A stretch of DNA of 64,000 nucleotides from Pollenia angustigena (lineage: Eukaryota; Arthropoda; Insecta; Diptera; Polleniidae). Under the pieces are notes generated by a model. That model was not told where the DNA came from, ran no database searches, and saw only the letters and a program-made list of their open reading frames with translations. The stretch lies in the NCBI GenBank assembly GCA_930367215.1, contig OV884060.1, forward strand, positions 207,145,253 through 207,209,252, written 5' to 3'. Positions 57,010 through 64,000 of the stretch are shown here, one piece after another. The position numbers and the translations under genes were made by a program. Within the stretch, counting starts at the first letter, position 1. The number at the start of each line of letters is the position of its first letter.

Positions 57010-58541
57010 CACAGAAAAAATTATTTTTCCAATTCAAACAAAAAATTTGTAGAATCAAAAAATTTTTTGTCTGAAATCGGTCCTATAAACAAATTCGCAT
57101 ATTCAAACAATTTATTTGCATTTTGTTTATTGAAAAAAAAACACTGATTTTTTCAAACAAATAATTTAACTGAATCAAACAAAAAGTTTACTGAAATTCA
57201 TATACTAAATTTCAAAATCAAAAAAAAAAAATGTTTTTGCACAAGCAATGATGCGCACACAAGCAGGCACTGTATTAGAAGATGATGGCAGAGAGAGCAG
57301 AGCGGCCGGCTGGCTTTGAGACACATTTTTTTGTTGGAATAATTTTTGAACGAAGTCTTTTTTTATACACACCATGTTTTTCGTCATCACTCACTGTTGC
57401 TGTATCCTTTCCTTTGCTAATGAATAGAGTTGTGTCGTTCCGGAACGACCTAGTTCCATTGAACGATTCCCTAAAAGGAACGATGCGGACTTTTTCAATA
57501 GTTCATTTTTTGTCGTTCCTCGTTCCGCAATTGCAATTCGTTGGATGATCACATGTATTTTTGTGTATTGATCAATGTTGCCGACTTTTGTGTATTTTTG
57601 TCGTGACATATAAAAAATGTATAATTAAATCAATTTAGCAATATACCACTCATTATTATTTGTTATTATTTTTTAACAAACATTTTAAAAAATACATAAT
57701 TCTTATGTAGGTAGTTGTAACGCCACAACATAAAGACAATCAATAACAAATATTTGATTGTTGACGTTTGAACGAACGACAGAGAAGTTTTTTCGTTCCT
57801 TGTTCATTCATTGTTCAAAGATTATACTTTGGTTCAGAGTAAAAACCGGAACGATGAACGAAAGGAACGACCTAGTTCCTTTGATCTTTCGGATCGGTCG
57901 GAACGATTCCACAAAAGGAACGATTTTGCCCAACTCTACTAATGAAGAAGAAATGTAACCCAAAAACGGCGACAGACCGACTCGAAATGTTTTTCGTCAT
58001 CATTATATTTTTGTATTTGATGTATTTAAGCAAACAGTTTGAAAAAATTTAATACGGGATTTTGGTTTTTTTAACCAACTTTGAAACCAACCAAAAATTT
58101 ATTTTGTTACTTATAATGTTGTTGTTGTTTCTGTTGTTTAAAAAGAGTGAAACGTTTTTTTACCTGCTATTTTTTTTTTTTTTTTTACTTCAAACCTCTT
58201 CATTTTTCTTACTGTTGTACTTTTTTAAAGTGTCCAAAAATAGACTGTATGTGTTTTTTGTTGTAGTTCTTATATTTCACATTAGGAAGTGTTGCTTACG
58301 ATCAAATAAAAAAATGCAAAAAGACGACAACATTAAAAAGCGTTAAATATTTCATACAAAATTATGAAAACTTGAACCAATAACGCGTGTATTATATTTT
58401 TGAATGGTTGTCAACATTTTTGTTGGTTAAATAAAAATCAAACAAAAATTTTAATTGAATCAGTAAAAAAATTTGTAGAAATTAAAAAAATTTTCAAACA
58501 AGCGTTTGTTTGAAAATAATTCGGCAATAATTTTTTCTGTG
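57010..58541. mobile_element. TA-flanked element with CACAGAAAAAATTATT ends
   Basis: It starts CACAGAAAAAATTATT after TA (57008-57009) and ends AATAATTTTTTCTGTG before TA (58542-58543). Near both ends are AAACAAAAAATTTGTAGAA-type words. The hAT element at 57425-57938 lies inside. About 1 kb of unique sequence remains, with no recognisable transposase. Confidence 0.72.
57425..57938. mobile_element. hAT element with perfect 8-bp duplication
   Basis: Its ends are TAGAGTTG and CAACTCTA, with CTAATGAA on both sides (57417-57424 and 57939-57946). It has many GGAACGA/TCGTTCC words near both ends, possibly transposase-binding repeats. It is 514 bp and non-coding. Confidence 0.88.
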
Positions 58542-59004
58542 TACTGATCTTGTATTTAACAGATTTCTGAAATTTAAAAAAATATACACTTTTGGGGAAA
58601 AGGTACCAAAACTTCGATAAAAAATAGGCTAAAAAATACGTTCAATTCCAATTTACCTTAAAAACGATTTACAGATTATGAGCCTGACCCGCAATGTCGA
58701 CCCCTATCGTTCGTTTGCTTTTTCAACGATAAACAGCTTATTTGGGCCCCATTAACAATTTTTAGTACGACAATCCCATTGACGTAACAATTTTCATAAA
58801 AATTTGCGGCCCACTAAGAAATATTATGCGACCACAAATGTCCAAATCACTCACTTGTTTTGTGGTTGTCGATTATATTTTATTTTATATTTTTTTTTAA
58901 AGCAACACCTCTAATAAAATTATGCAGTTTTAGAAAACATTTTTCAAAAATTTTATTTTATTTTTTTTGTTAACTGCTTTGTTTGTGGTTTGTTGACTCC
59001 TTTG
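58542..59004. other. Unassigned intronic DNA
   Basis: No gene or recognised repeat. Confidence 0.35.
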
Positions 59005-59152
59005 ACCCATTGCACACTCGGCAAGTTACTTGCGCAAGTCTCTTGCGCAACTTTTGGTTTGTAGTCGTCAGCGGTAAGGTCGGGGTAAGGAAAACAAATT
59101 TTGTACAGACTTTGTTGTTGTCGGCAAGTAACTTGCCGAGTGTGAAAGGGGT
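59005..59152. mobile_element. Short MITE, CACACTCGGCAAG family, copy 2
   Basis: ACCCATTGCACACTCGGCAA pairs with TTGCCGAGTGTGAAAGGGGT. The inner part ACAGACTTTGTTGTTGTCGG is shared with 16121-16226. Confidence 0.78.
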
Positions 59153-59689
59153 TTTTATTTTATATTCCGCTTTGTTTGTAGCAAAGAGTTGTATTTTTAC
59201 GGCTTAACTTTAAATTGTGGAATTGTTGATGTGACAATACCTTCATTTGACAATAAATAAATTGATTAGTCATTATGCTGCTTAAGAGAACGACAATGAA
59301 ATTGTTTTCGCTGGGTTAAGTTGTAGATGGACATCGTGGGCCAGGCTGTATATGTGGTAGAATACTTCTGTATTTACGAATACTGCAGAAATGTCTCGAT
59401 CCGTTAATAAATGAGTTCGGAATTAAGCTATGTACCTGTCATTGTGGCATAAGGACCTACGACGCATTTGCCAGGCATGTATTTTTGCTAAAGAGAAGGA
59501 GCTATTTATTCTTTGAAAACAAAGAGGGAATTGGCTGTGAGGCAAAATTTGTCAATAGGTCAATGTCAAAAGTCTGGCCCTAATTTATTTTATATTTCAA
59601 AACTTGCTACACCCTATTAAGATTTCAAGCAAAACCAAACAATTCCGAAGGGTTTTTACCAACAACCGGCCAAAAACATAAGATCAATG
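59153..59689. other. Unassigned intronic DNA
   Basis: No supported gene. Confidence 0.35.
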
Positions 59690-60098
59690 ACCCCTATTCT
59701 GCGTTTCGATTCGGATCGAAATTTTCTCCGTTTTTGGCAACTTTGGTATTTTGTACCCATGTTCTGTAACTCCCGCGTGGAGAAACTTTTCGATTGAAAT
59801 GTGAGAACTGAAACAAAAATACCATAAATTGAAACAAACATGTTTTTCTCACAAAACTGTTACTGTAACATTTTTGATGTGTAATAGCTGTAACGTAAGG
59901 AAATTACTCGCCAAAATTGTTACAGTAACAGTTAAGTGAGAAAAACATGTTTGTTTCAATTTATGGTATTTTTGTTTCAGTTCTCACACTTCAATCGAAA
60001 AGTTTCTCAACGCGGGAGTTGCAGAAAATGGGCACAAAATACCAAAGTTGCAAAAAACGGAGAAAATTTCGATCCGATTCGAAACGCAGAATAGGGGT
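59690..60098. mobile_element. 409-bp foldback element, arms ~185 bp
   Basis: ACCCCTATTCTGCGTTTCG and the following ~165 bp are repeated in inverse up to 60098, with a short ~30-bp centre around 59880-59910. The arms are so similar that both strands read nearly the same 51-residue frame (MFVSIYGIFVSVLT...). A near-perfect giant hairpin of this kind is a foldback transposon or MITE. No target duplication is evident. Confidence 0.88.
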
Positions 60099-60162
60099 GA
60101 ATATCTTAATTTCTTCCGATTTTCGTGCAACTAGATCGGTCTCCAATCGGCCGCGATTTTAT

Positions 60163-60305
60163 TCAGTTCTGGGTTAGACTATTCAAGTTTTAGCATTCCG
60201 GCCTTGAGTTTTTTTAGGAGAGAGAGGAAAAGAAATGAGATTCTCTCTTCTCCTAAAATCTCAATAATTGATGGCTAAAATTTGAAGAGTGTGAACCAGC
60301 ACATA
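60163..60305. mobile_element. Decayed hairpin MITE
   Basis: GTTCTGGGTTAGACTATTCA on the left and TGAAGAGTGTGAACCAGCAC on the right pair imperfectly. The centre has TAGGAGAGAGAGG and TCTCTTCTCCTA. The tip resembles GTCTGGGATCACACTATGAA of 32536-32678, so it may belong to that family. Confidence 0.6.
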
Positions 60306-60339
60306 GCGACCAGAAAAATTTTTGATTACAAAAATTAAA

Positions 60340-60990
60340 CTATTTGGGACTTGAGCAAAGCAATTATTTATATAGCATCCTGCATAATGTCTGTCCGGTT
60401 GTGTATGTGACCGTTTTTATTAGCACTTGGAAGCCGGTTTGGGGTTTAAAGTTGGCAGGTTTCCAAAGTATCATCTGGTACCACAGGAACAAGTATCTAA
60501 ATTGTTTGGGGGAAGATCTTCGCAATGTTAAGTTAGAAGCTGATGTATGCCCGAAACCTAAGGTGCAATTTTGGCCTGTTGGTGGACATTGTCAAGTTCA
60601 TTTTAAAAAAGGTCCACCTTTTTGAATTGCTTAGGAGTTAAAGGGATCTTTTTATAAAAACATTTTTTTGGATTATTCAAAAAGAGTCGTCGCAAGCCGG
60701 GTTTTAAACCCAACACTTTAAAGATTTTCAACCTTGCGATTGTGATTTAAACTGTAGTTGTAATGTGACTACTTAAAGAACTTTTTTTGCCAAAACCCGA
60801 ACCGGTTTCTTCAGCAACGAAACATTTTCTCTGCAATTGCCCGGCATTCGAAGATATGGGACTCAAAATGTTGGTCCGAAGAACCTTTGGGGTCAAAACT
60901 TGTCTATCTGACATTGATTTGTATAGGATCCACGCCTTCATTGAATCAACTGGCTGGCTGAGTGAAAATGTTGGCAGCCAGGTAATGTAA
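60340..60990 (+). pseudogene. LINE tail fragment
   Basis: At 60787-60990 the frame gives FLCNCPAFEDMGLKMLVRR then LYRIHAFIESTGWLSE. This resembles the HLLC.CPAL...R...LG and FI..TGWL blocks at the end of I/Jockey-like LINE proteins. Upstream, 60344-60625 is open but only loosely reminiscent of the RNase H region, so its inclusion is tentative. Confidence 0.6.
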
Positions 60991-62789
60991 GACCCCTGGT
61001 AGACATCAAAATATGGCTACACACGTGATATGCGCTTGATTGCGAGTGCCAATGGAACCTTTTGTACTAAAAGAATTGTGGTTAGTTAGCCATGGTTATT
61101 AAGTGATGCCCTCCGAAGGCAAAGACACTTCCTTCCTCCAGATGCAAGTCACAAATCGTTGGCAATTAAGAGAAATATTCAGAAATTAATAATTTCTGAT
61201 TTAAATATTCAAAATCCATTAGTATATTATGCGTAAAAAGTTAAAACGAATTCCCAAGATAAAAAAAGCCATTTTAAACATTTGCTTGTAAAACATCCCT
61301 TACCAATTGTAGGGTACTAAACTCAATTAAATAACATTCATAAAAAATAATTTTTCTTTTTATAAAAACAAGAGGAGAAAAAAAAGACGGAAAATCACCC
61401 TAATGTGAACGCCCTCTAACAACACCAAATTGACGTGTTATAAATATTACAAGAAATATTCATTCATCCACTCTCCAACTCACGTGTTAAGGAGACTAAA
61501 AGGGCCAAGTGCTCGTGCAACTTACAACGTCATTTTGACTTAAAAATGCACTCGGAATATTTTGTTTTTGTTTTCACAAAGAATAAACTCACAGTAAACA
61601 CAAGTCTAAACAAAATACACAGAAGAGGAGTAAAAGGATGAAAGAGAATTAAGCATATGGAAATGTAGAAGGTGGTATGAGAAAGAAGCAAGAAAAATGT
61701 ACATGTTTATGACCTAAATGCATCATAAATATTCCAAAACGTCATGTCAAATGATAATCACTTTGCCCAAACTTTGGCACAATATGGATGAATAAGAAAT
61801 TAAGTTAAAAACTGTTTATTACTTTATTAAAGGGGAAACTGAATTTGAATTTTCGCTTTACCCAACAAAAAAGGTTTTAAAAAAGTTTTGTCTTCTATTG
61901 CTGTTTGTCATCTTAAAAAAGCTGTTACTTAAATATAAAAATCGCAATGATTATCACACTTTATTAATTAAGTAATTCATTATTTTTATTCAATTACCTT
62001 TTTCGTTTTTTTTTTTTTTTCAATTATTAAGAAACAAGTTTATTTTATTCAGTAGGAAGTTTTTTAAGAGATTTAATTGACGAATTACTTTGTTAACCAG
62101 CTTAAGTAGAAAATTGGTAGTCAAACTAACAACCAGTAATGACAGACAAAAGAAAACAACAACAACAACAATGTATATAACAAATTGTAGCGTTTAACGA
62201 GACAGAAAATAAATTTATGAAGTGACAAAAAATTAATTTCACCTGTTAAGTTATCTAACTTTTTCAGTTTTAAAGTTATCAAACCGGCAACTGCAACAAC
62301 AAAAACATCACTAAACCTTAAATGGCTAAACTTAACTAACTAACTTACTTCTTCGTCTTCTTCTTCTGCTGTGATCCTCTTTAAAGCACAATCAACCGAC
62401 CATAAAGTCCAACAACAAACTAACAACAATTATATTTATGGGTAAAGAAAAGGAAACAAAAACCAAGGAAAATTAATACACATTCTCAGATAGGTAGTTT
62501 CTTTTTTTCTAAGCCGGGACTAATGAAAAGTAGTTGATGACGTTTTAGAGAGGAAGAATGGAAATAATGGAGAGAGACAATATGGATGAAAATATACGCG
62601 ACTATTGCAGTATTGAGGACAATCTAAAAGGCATTCATAACCACACCACAATGAAGAGGAGAAGCCTAGAGTACGCGGAATTTGAAAGGCCGTTTTTTGC
62701 CGTGTGCCGACGTCGTCAAAATTACGTCGGAACCACATGCGCATGCGGATTTTCAGATCCAGTATACTGTAGGCTTAACAATAGAAAAC
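60991..62789. other. Unassigned intronic DNA
   Basis: No gene. It has a CAA trinucleotide stretch at 62155-62171 and CTTCTT at 62348-62370. Several short frames at 62520-62800 overlap on both strands without known motifs. Confidence 0.4.
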
Positions 62790-62940
62790 ATTGGCCCTAG
62801 ACCCAACTTTTTGTATACCGATCTACTCAGAATTACTTGTTCAACAGATCTAACGATGCCCGTCCATCCAGCTGGTTATTCATGCAAACCTGGTAAGCAA
62901 AGTACAGATTATAATTTTGAAGATAAAGGTGGAATTCCGA
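62790..62940 (-). repeat. Family A fragment
   Basis: CCCTAGACCCAACTTTTTGT, TACCGATCTACTCAGAAT, ACGATGCCCGTCC and AAGCAAAGTACAGAT follow the order of the copy at 53677-54345. Confidence 0.6.
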
Positions 62941-63009
62941 ATATCGAAGGCCAATCAGACATTCGGAATTTTAAGTCCAATATGGAAATCAATCATTATC
63001 TCTTTAAAC

Positions 63010-63566
63010 GAGTGTTCGAAAATAAACATTAAATAACGCTCCTTGGCGTTCTGTTTGGTAGATTTGTGGAAAACACAAACGCTAATAGTGTCTGTGTAGT
63101 AAATCGTTAAAAAAATTTTTCACTGTTAGAACACAAAAAAAACAATACTGTTTTTATCCAACTCAACAAAAGATGAGAAAATTTAAATCCGTTCGGTTTT
63201 TTTTTGTAAAAACCACAAACTTCATTGTGTTCGGCTAAGCTCATTAGTGTTCGTTCGTTTCTGTTGTGCGAAGCTGGTAAAAAAAACCAAACATATTTTT
63301 GCAAAAACAAAAAGCCATCAAAATAACTTTACACAAACAAAACATATACACAATACACACACAAGCTGTTCAGGCTGCGGTTGTTGCTATAATTTTTTGT
63401 TTGTTCATTTCTTTATAAATGTAAAAAAAGAAGTACATTAAAATATAATGTCATATGTTTTATATAATGTTCGGCTCTTTCTGGAAAATAGTTACGAACG
63501 GTATTACGAATTGTGTGGGTGTGCGAACCGAACGCTAAATAATGTTCTGTTTATTTTCGAAAACTG
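63010..63566. mobile_element. hAT-type MITE, CAGTGTTCG family, copy 3
   Basis: It starts GAGTGTTCGAAAATAAACAT and ends TGTTTATTTTCGAAAACTG. The interior parallels 26463-26985 (GGTAGATTTGTGGAAAACAC, TAGTTACGAACGGTATTA) with extra sequence near 63260-63400. The flanks CTTTAAAC and CTTAAACA are an imperfect 8-bp duplication. Confidence 0.82.
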
Positions 63567-63639
63567 CTTAAACACCAACATAAAATTGTTTACAACCTGA
63601 TTCAAATCCGTGCTCCTATATGCCAGAAAGACTTGGAAC

Positions 63640-63940
63640 TCAGTACCACGTGATATAAATGATGTGCAGGTGTTTTCCAATCGATGCTTGCGAAGAATTC
63701 TTCGAATATTCTGGCCTGCAACATTATCAAACCCATTACTACGGAGCAAAAACAAATCAACGGTGTAGCAGGCACACAGAAACAAAAGCAGCCATCTACA
63801 GGACACCCAAGGGTAGTACACTAAGAAGAGGCCGTCCATTACACACATGAAGGCGCCAACTAGAAAGCGAGATTTCGCAAATTGGTCTAAGTTGGAGAGC
63901 AATTCAGCGTAAATCATCTAACAGAACTGAATAAACTCAA
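63640..63940 (+). pseudogene. LINE C-terminal tail
   Basis: One frame gives INDVQVFSNRCLRRILRIFW then PATLSNPLL up to a stop at ~63768. Another gives RRQLESEISQIGLSWRAIQR ending at a stop near 63934. These match the end of many insect non-LTR polymerases (LQVFINRCLRRIL.I.WP..ISN.EL and the final W...E......W..L..LA). A shift separates the pieces. The LINE differs from those at 1.2, 47.6 and 60.8 kb. Confidence 0.72.
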
Positions 63941-64000
63941 TTTTTGGTTGCCTTTTGTTCCTTATAGGAATCACGGGATATAAACCATTTATATTTTGTT

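Larger units (their letters stand above)
10253..64000 (+). other. inv: Invected intron 1 (inferred, runs past the window)
   Basis: No sequence resembling the homeodomain (KRPRTAF, NRYLTE..R, KIWFQNKRAK) was seen on the + strand after 10252. No other host gene intervenes. The simplest reading is that everything to the window end is intron 1 plus its resident transposons. In insects invected also has a 6-base microexon for Arg-Ser between EH2 and the homeodomain exon, which would be invisible by eye. The call is an inference from absence. Confidence 0.6.

Noticed and set aside
59656..60177. Two small proteins on opposite strands with nearly the same sequence
   Set aside because: They are mirror readings of the two arms of one foldback element and not separate genes.
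63504..63917. 137-residue minus-strand frame with membrane-like character
   Set aside because: It spans a MITE end and the antisense of a LINE tail whose motifs are clear on the + strand.
10253..64000. A homeodomain exon of invected in the window
   Set aside because: I looked for coding versions of KRPRTAF, NRYLTE and IWFQNKRAK on the + strand and saw none. The search was by eye, so a missed exon is possible.

Overview
The window reads as AT-rich, repeat-dense genomic DNA from a higher fly (Diptera, Brachycera). The one host gene I recognise is the first coding exon of invected, a homeobox segmentation gene paralogous to engrailed, on the + strand at 8683-10252. It carries the EH1 repressor motif and ends inside the EH2 motif at a consensus splice donor. 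I found no homeodomain exon downstream. The remaining ~53.7 kb is therefore best read as a very long first intron of invected, swollen by transposons. No bacterial-type operons, rRNA genes, functional tRNA genes or CRISPR arrays are visible.

Layout. 1-8682: upstream DNA with a LINE relic (1159-1829, minus), a Helitron with TC...CTAG ends and a broken helicase gene (4062-5659), and partial MITEs. 8683-10252: invected exon 1. 10253-20 kb: intron with a 211-bp tandem duplication, an internally deleted mariner (13.1-13.5 kb), hairpin MITEs, a tRNA-derived SINE inside a TA-flanked MITE (14.5-15.4 kb) and a degenerate mariner (18.2-19.3 kb, minus). 21.4-25.4 kb: a 2.4-kb mosaic of inverted repeats with SINEs and a nested MITE, then a hAT element with a perfect 8-bp target duplication. 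26.4-29.2 kb: two copies of one hAT-type MITE, one inserted in another transposon relic. 32.3-35.4 kb: two nests, one being a hAT-like element that hosts both a MITE and a Helitron. 38.9-45.7 kb: a minus-strand mariner gene split by a PIF-like MITE, a hAT MITE and a 5.2-kb Transib transposon. 47.4-49.0 kb: a MITE copy that serves as an empty site for the 34-kb nest, a LINE 3' fragment and a piggyBac-like transposase fragment. 49-64 kb: further interspersed repeats, Helitron ends, long foldback elements and LINE tails.

The most interesting locus is the Transib element at 40234-45421. Its termini read CACAGTG, a 22- or 23-bp spacer, then GCAAAAATC, closely resembling the 23-type recombination signals of V(D)J recombination. 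Its flanks are CGACG and CGCCG, and its RAG1-like transposase keeps two of the catalytic acidic residues and a CPxC motif. A 1651-bp part of the transposase gene is tandemly duplicated with only a few differences. The gene is broken in both copies.

All calls come from reading motifs, repeats and translations by eye. Family names rest on remembered family features and were not checked by a database search.
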